Shown: one piece after another, positions 1-10,724 of the stretch
How positions within the stretch are numbered: the stretch's first letter is position 1
Layout of the letters: every line of letters begins with the position of its first letter
Assembly: GCF_008042275.1 (NCBI RefSeq)
Contig: NZ_RDBK01000008.1
Span: 79,957-117,584, forward strand
DNA from: Streptomyces sp. OR43
GTDB lineage: Bacteria; Actinomycetota; Actinomycetes; Streptomycetales; Streptomycetaceae
Reading direction: 5' to 3'
Length of the DNA stretch: 37,628 nt
Made by a program: the position numbers and the translations under genes
The notes under the pieces: generated by a model
Told to the model about the DNA's origin: nothing
Databases searched by the model: none
Seen by the model: only the letters and a program-made list of their open reading frames with translations

Positions 1-84
1 GCCGGTCGCGTCGCCGGCCACGGGGGTCGCGGGCCCGCCCAGCCCGGCAGGCCCGCGACCCCCGTGGCCGGCGACGCGACCGGC
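1..84. repeat. Terminal inverted repeat, left end of window
   Basis: Bases 1-34 are the exact reverse complement of 51-84, with a 16-base spacer. The repeat runs to the first base of the window and lies inside an open coding frame. A similar, longer fold-back is found at the right end, which suggests a contig-end artefact rather than a biological hairpin. Confidence 0.85.
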
Positions 85-1188
85 TGGTCGATGGACGAGC
101 GCCTCTACAACCAGGTGTGGGGCATGTTCGAGGACCTGGCCCGGGCGACCGCCGCATACCGCAGCGCCGTCGACTTCGCCGAATCCCGGATGGACCAGGA
201 GCTGGAGCGGACCCTGTCCGATCCGCGCAGCCGGATCGGCGGCGCGGGTGACCGGGCCCGTGAACAGGCCCGGGCCAAGCGCGACGAGCTGACCGGCCGG
301 GCCCGCGAGGCACTGGACCGCGACCTCGCCCAGCTCGCCGCCGAGTCCGCTGTGGTGGAGCCGGCGCTGCCTGCCGCGTACGCGGGCTGGGACAACCCCG
401 TCTGGCACGCCTACCGCGTCCCGATGGAGATCCCGATGGCCCTGCGGATCGGGGACCTCCACCTGCCGGAAAGCAGCGGGATGAGCATTCCGCTGCTCGT
501 CCGGCTGCCGCTGGAGCGCGGCATGTGGATCGACAGCGGGCGGACGGCTTCCGAGGCCGCGGCCCTGACCGATACGGACCAGCTGCGCCGGCTGGCCATG
601 GAGAGCGCCGTCCTGCACGCGGCGCGGATGCTTGCCGTCTACCCGCCGAACGAGTTCTCGGTCCATGTCATCGACCCGGCGGGCTCCGCCGCCACGGCGC
701 TGGCGCCGCTGGTCACCGCCGGGGTGCTCGCGAGCCCGCCCGCGTCCGGCCCCGGGGGAGTGTCCTCCGTTCTCGCCCACCTCACCCGGCGCGTCGACCT
801 CGTGCAGATGGCCATCAGGGCCGGAGCCGCGGATTCGCTGCCGCCCGACCTGGACCCGGCCGAGCAACTGCTGATCGTCAACGACTTCCCGCACGGCTTC
901 GACGACCGTGCGGTCACCCAGTTGCGCTACCTCGCCGACGAGGGGCCCGCCGTCGGCGTGCATCTCATGATGGTCGCGGACCGGGAGGACGCCTCCGCGT
1001 ACGGTCCGGTGCTCGACCCGCTGTGGCGGTCCCTGCTCCGCGTCACCCCAGTCGCCGACGACCATCTGGCCGACCCCTGGGTCGGTCACGCCTGGACGTA
1101 CGAGCCGCCCGCGACGCCGCCCGGCAGCCGTGTGCTGGAGCAGGTTCTGGAACGAGTCGCCGCCGCGCGCCGCACCGGGCATCGCTGA
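1..1188 (+). CDS. TerD/FtsK-like protein, C-terminal part (5' partial)
   Basis: The reading frame is open from base 1, so the N-terminus lies outside the window. A GTG at 64 sits inside an inverted repeat without a ribosome binding site and is unlikely to be the real start. The visible part has a Gly/Pro/Ala linker, a charged helical stretch (about 60-130 residues from the edge) and then an alpha/beta domain. That domain contains a Walker-B-like strand (LLIVNDFPHGF) and a following VGVHLMMVAD strand, as in FtsK/EccC-type ATPase folds. No Walker A is visible, so this part is probably not an active ATPase. In Streptomyces such proteins often carry TerD domains upstream and lie beside TerC; that is family knowledge, not seen here. 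The exact function is unknown. Confidence 0.6.
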   Translation, partial: AGRVAGHGGRGPAQPGRPATPVAGDATGWSMDERLYNQVWGMFEDLARATAAYRSAVDFAESRMDQELERTLSDPRSRIGGAGDRAREQARAKRDELTGRAREALDRDLAQLAAESAVVEPALPAAYAGWDNPVWHAYRVPMEIPMALRIGDLHLPESSGMSIPLLVRLPLERGMWIDSGRTASEAAALTDTDQLRRLAMESAVLHAARMLAVYPPNEFSVHVIDPAGSAATALAPLVTAGVLASPPASGPGGVSSVLAHLTRRVDLVQMAIRAGAADSLPPDLDPAEQLLIVNDFPHGFDDRAVTQLRYLADEGPAVGVHLMMVADREDASAYGPVLDPLWRSLLRVTPVADDHLADPWVGHAWTYEPPATPPGSRVLEQVLERVAAARRTGHR

Positions 1189-1295
1189 CACGCCGGACTC
1201 GGCGGCAACGGCCGCACCCACTCCCACCTGGCATTTTGGATCATCTTTAGCCTTCTCTTTACCTTTCCTTGGTGTTCCCTGTACTGTTCATTGGG

Positions 1296-1447
1296 CGGAG
1301 GGGAGTACTCCCGATCGCGGCGTTCCCGTCAGTACGGACTGTGACCGGTCCCGGGGCGCCGGCCCAGGCGCGCAGCCCGCGCGCCCAGGTGGAAGAGACC
1401 TCCGGCAGCGACGACGCTGATCAGTAGCCGTAGCGAACTGCCGGAGG
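1296..1447 (+). promoter_or_regulatory. yybP-ykoY (Mn2+) riboswitch with RBS-sequestering platform
   Basis: The conserved GGGGAGTA element is at 1300-1307 and the conserved AGAGACC element at 1394-1400. They are framed by a P1 helix pairing CGGAGG (1296-1301) with CCTCCG (1399-1404). The 3' P1 strand can instead pair as CCTCCGGCAG (1399-1408) with CTGCCGGAGG (1438-1447), which contains the GGAGG ribosome binding site of the TerC gene. The two helices are mutually exclusive. Ligand binding should therefore stabilise P1 and free the ribosome binding site. The family is known to sense Mn2+ and to control TerC/Alx-type exporters. Confidence 0.8.
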
Positions 1448-1451
1448 CGCA

Positions 1452-2462
1452 GTGGACGTTTCATGGACCCTCTGGGCGCTGACCATTCTTGGTCTGAGCG
1501 CCCTCATCGCCGTCGACTTCTTCATCGGGCGCAAGCCTCATGACGTGTCGACCAAGGAAGCCGGAATCTGGACGATCGTCTGGATCGCGCTGGCCGCCCT
1601 CTTCGGGCTCGGCCTGCTCGTGTTCGGCGAGAGCCAGGCCTCGGGCGAGTTCTTCGCCGGCTTCATCACCGAGAAATCACTGAGTGTCGACAACCTCTTC
1701 GTCTTCGTGCTGATCATGGCGAAGTTCTCGGTGCCTTCCCACCTCCAGCAGCGGGTGCTGCTCGTCGGCGTGCTGATCGCCCTGGTGCTGAGAGCGATCT
1801 TCATCGCCGCGGGCGCCGCGGTCATCGCCAACTTCTCGTGGGTCTTCTACATCTTCGGGGCGTTCCTGATCTACACCGCCTGGAAGCTGATCCAGGAGGC
1901 GCGGGCCGACGAGGAGGAAGAGGAGTTCGAGGAGAACCGCCTCCTCAAGAACATCGAGCGCCGCTTCGGCGTCGCCGACCGGTACCACGGGACCAAGCTC
2001 TTCATCCGCAACAACGGCAAGCGCGTCCTGACGCCCCTGATGGTCGTCATGCTCGCCATCGGCACCACCGATGTGCTGTTCGCGCTGGACTCCATCCCCG
2101 CGATCTTCGGCCTGACCCAGGACCCGTACATCGTGTTCACCGCCAACGCCTTCGCGCTGATGGGGCTGCGGCAGCTGTACTTCCTGATCGGCGGGCTGCT
2201 CAAGAAGCTGGTCCACCTCAGCTACGGGCTCTCGGTCATCCTCGGCTTCATCGGCGTCAAGCTGGTGCTGCACGCGCTGCACGAGTCCGGGGTGCACGTC
2301 CCCGAGATCTCCATCCCGGTCTCGCTCGGCGTCATCTGCGGGGTGCTGGTGATCACCACCATCACCAGCCTGATCGCCAACAAGAAGCAGGCCGAGGCGG
2401 ACGCCGCGGAGGAGCGGAAGGCCGCGGATCCCGCGGACAAGAGCGCCGGCATAGACGCCTGA
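1452..2462 (+). CDS. TerC-family membrane protein, likely Mn2+ exporter
   Basis: This 336-residue integral membrane protein has about eight or nine hydrophobic segments. It carries both TerC hallmarks: EKSLSVDNLFVFVLI near residues 76-90 and TTDVLFALDSIPAIFGLT near residues 205-222, whose acidic residues lie in membrane segments and are thought to bind metal. An acidic cytoplasmic loop (ADEEEEEFEE) follows the fourth or fifth segment. The GTG start has GGAGG four bases upstream and follows a yybP-ykoY riboswitch. Proteins of this family (Alx, MeeF/MeeY, TerC) export Mn2+; the tellurite-resistance name is historical. A strong hairpin follows the stop. Metal efflux is inferred from the family plus the riboswitch. 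Confidence 0.9.
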   Translation: MDVSWTLWALTILGLSALIAVDFFIGRKPHDVSTKEAGIWTIVWIALAALFGLGLLVFGESQASGEFFAGFITEKSLSVDNLFVFVLIMAKFSVPSHLQQRVLLVGVLIALVLRAIFIAAGAAVIANFSWVFYIFGAFLIYTAWKLIQEARADEEEEEFEENRLLKNIERRFGVADRYHGTKLFIRNNGKRVLTPLMVVMLAIGTTDVLFALDSIPAIFGLTQDPYIVFTANAFALMGLRQLYFLIGGLLKKLVHLSYGLSVILGFIGVKLVLHALHESGVHVPEISIPVSLGVICGVLVITTITSLIANKKQAEADAAEERKAADPADKSAGIDA

Positions 2463-2472
2463 GCAGAGGTGG

Positions 2473-2507
2473 GGGGTGTGGGCGCGCGGACCGCGCGCCC
2501 ACACCCC
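2473..2507. terminator. Bidirectional terminator between convergent genes
   Basis: A 17-bp perfect stem (2473-2489 with 2491-2507) lies in the 52-bp gap between the TerC stop and the stop of the opposing hydrolase gene. It has no U tract, as is usual in high-GC actinobacteria. Confidence 0.8.
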
Positions 2508-2514
2508 ACCGTCG

Positions 2515-3171
2515 TCACCAGCCCCGCGCGCGCCATTCGGGCAGCCGCGGGCGCTCGTCGCCGAGCGTGGTGTCGTGCCCGTGTCCGGGGTAGACCCACG
2601 TCTCGTCGGGCAGCGGGGCGAAGAGCTTGGTCTCCACGTCGTGCAGCAGGCTCGCGAAGGCCTCGGGGTCCTTGTGCGTGTTGCCGACCCCGCCCGGGAA
2701 GAGGCAGTCGCCGGTGAACAGGTGCGGAGCCCCGTGCGGGTCGTCGTAGACGAGAGCGATCGAGCCCGGGGTGTGGCCGGTCAGATGGCGGGCGGTCAGT
2801 GCGACCTGCCCGACCCGGATCGTGTCGCCGTCCTCGACGAGCACATCCGTCGGGACCGGGATCCCCTCGGCGTCGAACCGTCCGGCGTACGTACGCGCGC
2901 CGGTGGCCGCGACCACCTCGCCCAGTGCCTGCCAGTGGTCGCCGTGCCGGTGAGTGGTGACCACCGAGGCGATCGAGTCGTCACCGATCAGCGTCAGCAG
3001 GGTCCCGGCCTCGTTGGCCGCGTCGATCAGGAGCTGCTCTCCGGTCGCCCGGCAGCGCAGGAGATAGGCGTTGTTGTTCATCGGACCGACGGCGACCTTG
3101 GAGATCATCAGGTCCGTCAACTCGTGTACGTCCGCGCGCCCGCCGACCTTGACCGTTCCGCTGTACGTCAT
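2515..3171 (-). CDS. Metallo-beta-lactamase-fold hydrolase (glyoxalase II-like)
   Basis: This 218-residue cytosolic protein carries the metal-binding HxHxDH motif (H74, H76, D78, H79), a GHTPGS motif with H133, a TGDCLFPGG strand with D155, and YPGHGH near residue 197. These are the ligands of a binuclear hydrolase of the glyoxalase II/MBL family. It starts 10 bases after the DinB/maleylpyruvate isomerase-like gene, so the two probably form a short operon. Substrates in this family are thioesters or similar esters. Pairing with a thiol-dependent isomerase-like protein fits mycothiol chemistry, but the substrate is not shown. Confidence 0.85.
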   Translation of the reverse strand: MTYSGTVKVGGRADVHELTDLMISKVAVGPMNNNAYLLRCRATGEQLLIDAANEAGTLLTLIGDDSIASVVTTHRHGDHWQALGEVVAATGARTYAGRFDAEGIPVPTDVLVEDGDTIRVGQVALTARHLTGHTPGSIALVYDDPHGAPHLFTGDCLFPGGVGNTHKDPEAFASLLHDVETKLFAPLPDETWVYPGHGHDTTLGDERPRLPEWRARGW

Positions 3172-3181
3172 GCCTCTCAGC

Positions 3182-3871
3182 CTATAGCGGGGGCAGTGCG
3201 GGAAGGGTTCCGCCCTGTACGGTCAGGGCGGAACCGTCGCGGCGCCCGCTGAGCCAGCCGAGCAGCTCGGGGGCGGTACCGCGGACGCCGACGGGGCCGC
3301 CCTCCGCGCCGCCACCGGTCGTCCAGGTCCGGCCCCGGTCGTCGGCCACGCCCGTCGACACGACCGCGGGGTGCCGGCCGAAGCGCTCGGCCAGGAAGTC
3401 GATCTCGCGGGCGACGAAATCGTCCGGCAGGTCCTCCAGCTCGTAGCCGATGCCCAGGTCGACGTGGTGCAGCTCGACCTCGCCGCGGCGGCGGAAGGGG
3501 ATCCGGGAGGCGGAGTCCGTCACACCGTTGCGCAGCGTGACGGTGCGCGACCAGTCGGCCGGGGCCGCGGCGGCAGCCGCGAAGCGGTCCGCGCTCGCGG
3601 CCAGGTCGGCGAGCTGATCCGTCCGCGGCCGGGGCGCGTCGCGCTCGATGTCGCCGTCGCGGGTTTCGCTGTCTGCGTACATGGGCCGGCCCTGGAGAAC
3701 ATTTACGAGCGCGTCGGCGTTACGTGAGAGGTGCGCGACGACATGACCCCGGCTCCAGCCCGGGAGGCGCGACGGTTCGGCGAGTGCCGCGTCGTCCAGT
3801 TTCCCGATAGCGCTGAGCAGCCGGTCGGTCGCTTCTCGCAGTGCGGCCAGGTCGTGCACATGATCAGTCAT
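3182..3871 (-). CDS. DinB/MDMPI-domain protein, mycothiol-dependent maleylpyruvate isomerase family
   Basis: This 229-residue protein has an N-terminal four-helix DinB/MDMPI domain with the typical LPGWSRGHVVAHL segment (H43, H47) and a later VELHHVDLG segment (H135, H136) supplying metal-ligand histidines. A short C-terminal SCP2-like domain (WLSGR, LTVQGG) follows. The family includes the mycothiol-dependent maleylpyruvate isomerase and many mycothiol S-transferases of unknown substrate. It is the first gene of the reverse-strand pair and is divergent from uvrA. The start ATG lies about 175 bp from the uvrA start, leaving room for divergent promoters. Confidence 0.8.
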   Translation of the reverse strand: MTDHVHDLAALREATDRLLSAIGKLDDAALAEPSRLPGWSRGHVVAHLSRNADALVNVLQGRPMYADSETRDGDIERDAPRPRTDQLADLAASADRFAAAAAAPADWSRTVTLRNGVTDSASRIPFRRRGEVELHHVDLGIGYELEDLPDDFVAREIDFLAERFGRHPAVVSTGVADDRGRTWTTGGGAEGGPVGVRGTAPELLGWLSGRRDGSALTVQGGTLPALPPL

Positions 3872-3929
3872 GGGTCGAGCCTAGCGTCGGCCACTCATTC
3901 GGGTGAAGGAGTCATCAGCCGTCCGTAAA

Positions 3930-3945
3930 TCGAATGCGCGTGCTA
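3930..3945. promoter_or_regulatory. Weak LexA-like (SOS box) sequence upstream of uvrA
   Basis: TCGAAT-GCGC-GTGCTA matches the actinobacterial LexA dyad TCGAAC-N4-GTTCGA at 9 of 12 positions. It lies about 100 bases upstream of the uvrA start, in the divergent promoter region. The match is imperfect in the second half-site. Confidence 0.3.
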
Positions 3946-4046
3946 TACGCTCGGAGTCGAAAGCTTCGTACATCGCTGTGGCACCCCCCATACCCTGGGG
4001 CAGGGGCTCAGTTCCCCCGCTTCTCTCTAGAAAGGTGCGGACCGGC

Positions 4047-7097
<3,051 letters not shown>

Positions 7098-7112
7098 CAC
7101 CACGATCGCGCG

Positions 7113-7150
7113 GTGCGAGGTGGCGGTCCCTCCCGAGGGACCGCCACCTC
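7113..7150 (+). terminator. Terminator after uvrA
   Basis: A 17-bp perfect stem (7113-7129 with 7134-7150) with a 4-base loop begins 16 bases after the uvrA stop. Confidence 0.85.
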
Positions 7151-7398
7151 GCCGCGTCCTGCCCCGCCGCGTCCTGCCTCGCCCTGCCGCGTCCCGACAG
7201 GGCCCCGCCCGTCCCTTCCTCCCACGACGTGCACCGTCGCTTACCGCACCCGCCCTGACCAGGCACGACCGCGGGCGACCGGCCCGCGCGCAAGGGCGCC
7301 CGGCTCCGCCGGTATCGTCGGATACGTCACCGCCGCCCCGCTGTTCAGGCGCTCCGGGCAGCCCTGGCACCTCTACCCCTCTGACCCGTGGAGACCGC
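7151..7398 (+). other. Intergenic region between uvrA terminator and Rieske gene
   Basis: This region is C-rich and low in complexity at its start, with several CGCGTCCTGCC-like repeats at 7151-7195. It contains no gene I can support. The part after 7300 presumably holds the promoter of the Rieske gene, whose ribosome binding site GGAGA lies just before its ATG. I see no clear -35/-10 pair. Confidence 0.5.
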
Positions 7399-7827
7399 AT
7401 GTCCGGCCAGCCCACCGCCCGCCGCACCGTGCTGAAGGGCGCCGCTCTCGCCGGCGTCGCCGGGCTGGGAGTGGCCGCCTGCTCGACCGAATCGAAGCTC
7501 GGGCACGCCGAGACGCCGACCCCGACCGCGCCCGTGGAGCTCGGTGCCCCCGACGAGATCCCGGTCGGCGAGTCCAAGCTCTACCGCGAGCAGCGCGTCA
7601 TCGTCAGCTGCCCGGCCAAGGGGCAGTACAAGGCGTTCAGTGCCCAGTGCACCCACGCGGGCTGCCTGCTGGACAAGGTCGAGAAGAACGAGGGCCACTG
7701 CCCCTGCCACGGCAGCCTTTTCGACACCACGACCGGCAAGGCACTCCACGGCCCCGCGACCGTTCCGCTGCCCGCGGTCCCGGTCAAGGTCGAAGGCGGA
7801 AAGCTGATCGCGGGCCCCGACGCCTGA
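7399..7827 (+). CDS. Tat-exported Rieske [2Fe-2S] lipoprotein
   Basis: This 142-residue protein begins with a twin-arginine-type signal (TARRTVLKGAAL) that ends in a lipobox (GVAAC). It is therefore predicted to fold in the cytoplasm, be exported by Tat and be lipid-anchored on the outer face of the membrane. The Rieske motifs are complete: CTHAGC (C84, H86, C89) and CPCHGS (C101, C103, H104). C84/H86/C101/H104 would be the cluster ligands and C89-C103 the disulfide. It is much shorter than the cytochrome bc1 Rieske subunit QcrA and has no extra membrane helices. It is probably an independent electron carrier of unknown partner. A short duplication of its 3' end follows the stop. Confidence 0.88.
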   Translation: MSGQPTARRTVLKGAALAGVAGLGVAACSTESKLGHAETPTPTAPVELGAPDEIPVGESKLYREQRVIVSCPAKGQYKAFSAQCTHAGCLLDKVEKNEGHCPCHGSLFDTTTGKALHGPATVPLPAVPVKVEGGKLIAGPDA

Positions 7828-7866
7828 TCGCCGGCCCGCCGCCTGATCGCGGGCCCCGACGCCTGA
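7804..7866. repeat. Direct repeat duplicating the 3' end of the Rieske gene
   Basis: A 24-bp sequence that includes the end of the coding region and its TGA (7804-7827) recurs exactly at 7843-7866, 39 bp downstream. The second copy is noncoding and reads into the opposing regulator gene's 3' flank. It looks like a small local tandem duplication. Confidence 0.8.
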
Positions 7867-7879
7867 CGGCGGGCCCGTC

Positions 7880-8806
7880 TCAGTCCCAGTCCCAGTCGAT
7901 GCCGACCAGACCGGGCCGCACCCCCTGCTCCACCAGGTGCACGGTCCGGTGCCGCCCGGTGAGCGTGAGATCGGTCCGGGCCCCGCGCGGCGCCCCCGCC
8001 GAGACCTGAGCGAATCGCCGGCACCGTACCGGCAGCGCCTCCTCGTCGAACCGGACCTGCAGCACGTACTGCCCGCCGCCGAAGCTGAAGCCGCGGACGT
8101 ACTCACCGCACGGCCCGCCCGTACCGTCCTCGAAGCCATAGCCGAAGAGGTACGTCTCACCGGCCCGCAGCCGGGTGTCGAAGAGCAGCTCCGCGACCAG
8201 CACCCCCGTCTCCGCGTCCCAGCGGACCCGCCCCGTCCGGCAGTTCTCCCGGGCGCTCACCGCTACCCGTGCCGGATCGCAGCCCGGGTCGCCGCGGTAC
8301 ACGGCGAGATAGCGGTCGACGCCGTCGCGGTGGGCGCGCACGACGTGCTGCGAGCCGCGGACCTCCATCCGGCGGCCGGGCCCGATCCGTACCCGCTCCT
8401 GGTGACCCACCGTGTGCAGCCCGCCGTCCGAGGGCGACTCCATCGCCGCGAGCAGCCGCTCCACCGCTCCGGAGGCCTCCATCAGGGAACGGTACGAGCG
8501 GGCCGGCGGGCGGTCGGCGTCGCCGCCGGACTCCCCGGACCCCAGCAGCCCGAGCAGGGAGTTCCCCGGCAGCTCCAGCACCTCCTCCAGCGCCTTCACG
8601 GCCCGCAGGGACTCCGGCCGCTGCGGACGGCGGGCGCCCTGCTGCCAGTAACTGAGACTGGTCACACCGACCTTGACCCCGCGGTGCGCCAGATGGTGCT
8701 GCACCCGCTGGAGCGGCAGTCCGCGTACCGAGAGGGCGGTGCGCAGCGCCAGATGGAACGGGCCGGTGTGCAGCACCTGCGCCAGTTCGGCCTCGGTGTG
8801 CAGCAT
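7880..8806 (-). CDS. XRE-like helix-turn-helix regulator with C-terminal sensing domain
   Basis: This 308-residue protein has an N-terminal helix-turn-helix (about residues 15-70) containing VGVTSLSYWQQGARRPQRPESL, typical of Xre/lambda-repressor-type DNA binding. A beta-rich C-terminal region (about 110-300) follows that I do not recognise; it probably senses a ligand or protein. The gene is divergent from the secreted papain-like protease gene. Three CGTTCAC elements, one within the palindrome GTGAACGTTCAC only 12 bases from its start, occupy the shared region, consistent with autoregulation and control of the protease pair. GGAGG-type ribosome binding sequence precedes the ATG. Confidence 0.7.
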   Translation of the reverse strand: MLHTEAELAQVLHTGPFHLALRTALSVRGLPLQRVQHHLAHRGVKVGVTSLSYWQQGARRPQRPESLRAVKALEEVLELPGNSLLGLLGSGESGGDADRPPARSYRSLMEASGAVERLLAAMESPSDGGLHTVGHQERVRIGPGRRMEVRGSQHVVRAHRDGVDRYLAVYRGDPGCDPARVAVSARENCRTGRVRWDAETGVLVAELLFDTRLRAGETYLFGYGFEDGTGGPCGEYVRGFSFGGGQYVLQVRFDEEALPVRCRRFAQVSAGAPRGARTDLTLTGRHRTVHLVEQGVRPGLVGIDWDWD

Positions 8807-8817
8807 GCGTCCTCCAG

Positions 8818-8915
8818 GTGAACGTTCACGACGGGCGACGGCCGGGCCGCGCCGGCGGGTGTGGGGCCGCAGGTGGCCGGGGGAGAGCGTTCACGCACCC
8901 GCCACCGGCGTTCAC
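8818..8915. promoter_or_regulatory. Operator-like CGTTCAC repeats in divergent promoter region
   Basis: The perfect 12-bp palindrome GTGAACGTTCAC lies at 8818-8829. The half-site CGTTCAC recurs at 8888-8894 and 8909-8915. The cluster lies between the regulator start (8806) and the protease start (9034), with a TTGACC -35-like hexamer at 8945. It is a candidate binding site for the adjacent regulator. Confidence 0.5.
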
Positions 8916-9033
8916 ACCGCGGTGTTCCCCCGCATTGAAGCGTGTTGACCCGCTCCCGACAACGGTTGATGCTCCTCGTCAGCGTCCGGACGCGCTCCTT
9001 GGATCCCCCACCCCCCGCCACGGGAGGAACGCC

Positions 9034-9717
9034 ATGCGCAACCGAAGATTCCGGCCGGTACGGCTGTCGGTGACAGCCGTACTCGCCGCCGTACTGCTCG
9101 CCGCACCCACGGCGACCGTCACCGCCACTGCCGCCGATCAGCACCACACCGCCACCGCCGCCGGTCAGTACCGTGCGGCCTCCGCCACCGCCACCGGCCG
9201 GTCCACCGCCGTCTCCACCGCGACGGGCACCCTCGCCGCCGCCCAGAGGCTGAACATCAGCATGCAGGCCCAGCAGAAGACGAACTGGTGCTGGGCCGCC
9301 GCCGGCAACACCATCGCCACCTGGTTCGGCCGGAACTACACCCAGAACCAGTTCTGCAACGCCGCGTTCGGCCGCGCCCAGGGCTATGAGTGCCCCAACT
9401 CGCAGGCCTCGCTCGGCAACGTCCAGGACGGTCTGTACTGGGCCGGCATCAACCCCGGCTCCTACGTCACCGGCTGGCTGCGCTACCCGACCGTGCAGGC
9501 CGAGATCACCGCCGGACGGCCCGTGGAGACCCGCATCCAGTGGTCCTCCGGCGGCGGCCACATGCACGTCCTGTACGGGTACGACGACGCGAACAGCTGG
9601 GTGTACTGGGGCGATCCCTGGCCCTCCAGCAACCGCTACAACTGGGCCTCGCACGCCTGGTACGTCAACAACAGCGAGTTCTCCTGGACCCACTCGCTCT
9701 ACCGGATAGGGGCGTGA
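9034..9717 (+). CDS. Secreted papain-like cysteine protease
   Basis: This 227-residue protein starts at ATG 9034 with GGGAGG seven bases upstream. It has a Sec signal peptide (basic RNRRFRPVR, hydrophobic core to about residue 33), an Ala/Thr-rich spacer to about 70, and a compact papain-like domain. Motifs are NWCWAAAGN (nucleophile C86), GGGHMHVLYGY (catalytic H176 or H178) and WGDPWP (D194), as in the AvrRpt2/C70-like papain-fold family. A Cys pair (C108, C120) may form a disulfide. The next gene starts four bases after its stop, so the two are translationally coupled. The substrate is unknown. Confidence 0.85.
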   Translation: MRNRRFRPVRLSVTAVLAAVLLAAPTATVTATAADQHHTATAAGQYRAASATATGRSTAVSTATGTLAAAQRLNISMQAQQKTNWCWAAAGNTIATWFGRNYTQNQFCNAAFGRAQGYECPNSQASLGNVQDGLYWAGINPGSYVTGWLRYPTVQAEITAGRPVETRIQWSSGGGHMHVLYGYDDANSWVYWGDPWPSSNRYNWASHAWYVNNSEFSWTHSLYRIGA

Positions 9718-9721
9718 CGGC

Positions 9722-10600
9722 ATGACCTCCACCCGTTCGCAGGCCCGCCCCACTGCCCGCGCCGCGCGCCGCGCTCGTCCCGTCGCGGCCGCCTTGGCCG
9801 CGGCCGGCGTGCTGGCCGGCGCGGCCCTGCTCACCGTCGCCCCGCAGGCGGCCGCCGCCACCGGGCCCTCGGCCGGCCCCGCGGCCCTGGCAGCGGCCCA
9901 CGAGGCGGCCACCGACGCCACGACCCTGAACACGCTGTCCCGGTTCTTCGCCCGCGAGGGCGCCGTCACCAGGGCGGCGGCCGCCCCCCGGATCGAGGGC
10001 GCGGCCGTGCCCGTACGCACCCTGTCCGCGGACTTCGTCGGGGGAGAGCCCGGGGCGCCCGTCGCCGCGCTGGACTACCTGGCCAGCACGGCGGTCTCCT
10101 CGGACGGCCAGAAGGCATCCCTGTGGACGCTTCCCGAACCGGGGAAGGACGGCAGCTGGCAGGTGGTGAACATCGCCACCGGCGACGACGAGACCCGGTA
10201 CGCGGCCGCAGGCGCCCGCAAACTGCCCGGCGGCATCGTCTTCCGGGAACCGCAGATCGACGCCTGGTACGTCCAGAAGGGCAGCCGGGTGCTCCCGCTG
10301 GACGGGGACGCCGTGCGTGCGGTCGGCGCGGGCGGCACCACGCTGGCCGCCTACCGCACCCGGGTGCGCAGCGCGTACGCGGACAAGCTCCCCGGTTCCG
10401 GCTACGCCCGCGCGGGCCGTGCCGGGGGCTACGGGGCCACCGCCGCGGGGCCCGCCATCGCCGCGGACGCCACCGCCACGACCGCCGCGGGCACCGCCCT
10501 GACCGCGACCTCCGGGGCGGCGGCCGCGGGCGCCGTCGCCGTACTCGCCCTCTGCGGCGTCACGGTCCTGCGCACCCGGCACCGCCGCAGGACGACGTGA
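9722..10600 (+). CDS. Exported, C-terminally membrane-anchored protein coupled to the papain-like protease
   Basis: This 292-residue protein has an N-terminal signal peptide (about 1-46, AAGVLAGAALLTVAPQAAAA). A central domain of about 150 residues contains LWTLPEPGKDGSWQVVNIATG and FREPQIDAWYVQKG. An Ala/Thr/Gly stalk follows (about 225-262), then a C-terminal hydrophobic segment (about 263-283) and the basic tail RTRHRRR. It would sit on the outer membrane face, anchored by its C-terminus; no LPXTG sortase motif is present. It starts four bases after the protease stop. A role as partner, substrate or inhibitor of that protease is plausible but not shown. I do not recognise the central domain. 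Confidence 0.7.
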   Translation: MTSTRSQARPTARAARRARPVAAALAAAGVLAGAALLTVAPQAAAATGPSAGPAALAAAHEAATDATTLNTLSRFFAREGAVTRAAAAPRIEGAAVPVRTLSADFVGGEPGAPVAALDYLASTAVSSDGQKASLWTLPEPGKDGSWQVVNIATGDDETRYAAAGARKLPGGIVFREPQIDAWYVQKGSRVLPLDGDAVRAVGAGGTTLAAYRTRVRSAYADKLPGSGYARAGRAGGYGATAAGPAIAADATATTAAGTALTATSGAAAAGAVAVLALCGVTVLRTRHRRRTT

Positions 10601-10633
10601 CCGCGGGATCTGTGCGGACCCGATGACCCCGCA

Positions 10634-10668
10634 CTCCGGGACACGTGCCCCCACGCCGTGTCCCGGAG
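10634..10668 (+). terminator. Terminator before uvrC
   Basis: A 12-bp perfect stem (10634-10645 with 10657-10668) with an 11-base loop separates the protease pair from uvrC. Confidence 0.7.
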
Positions 10669-10724
10669 CGCGGCACCATCCCTGAGCCACCCTGCTGTCA
10701 CTGCCCGCAAGTAGGGTGGGAGCC

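Noticed and set aside
1452..2462. Tellurite resistance determinant.
   Set aside because: The name TerC is historical. The upstream Mn2+-type riboswitch and family data support metal export, and no ter operon set is visible.
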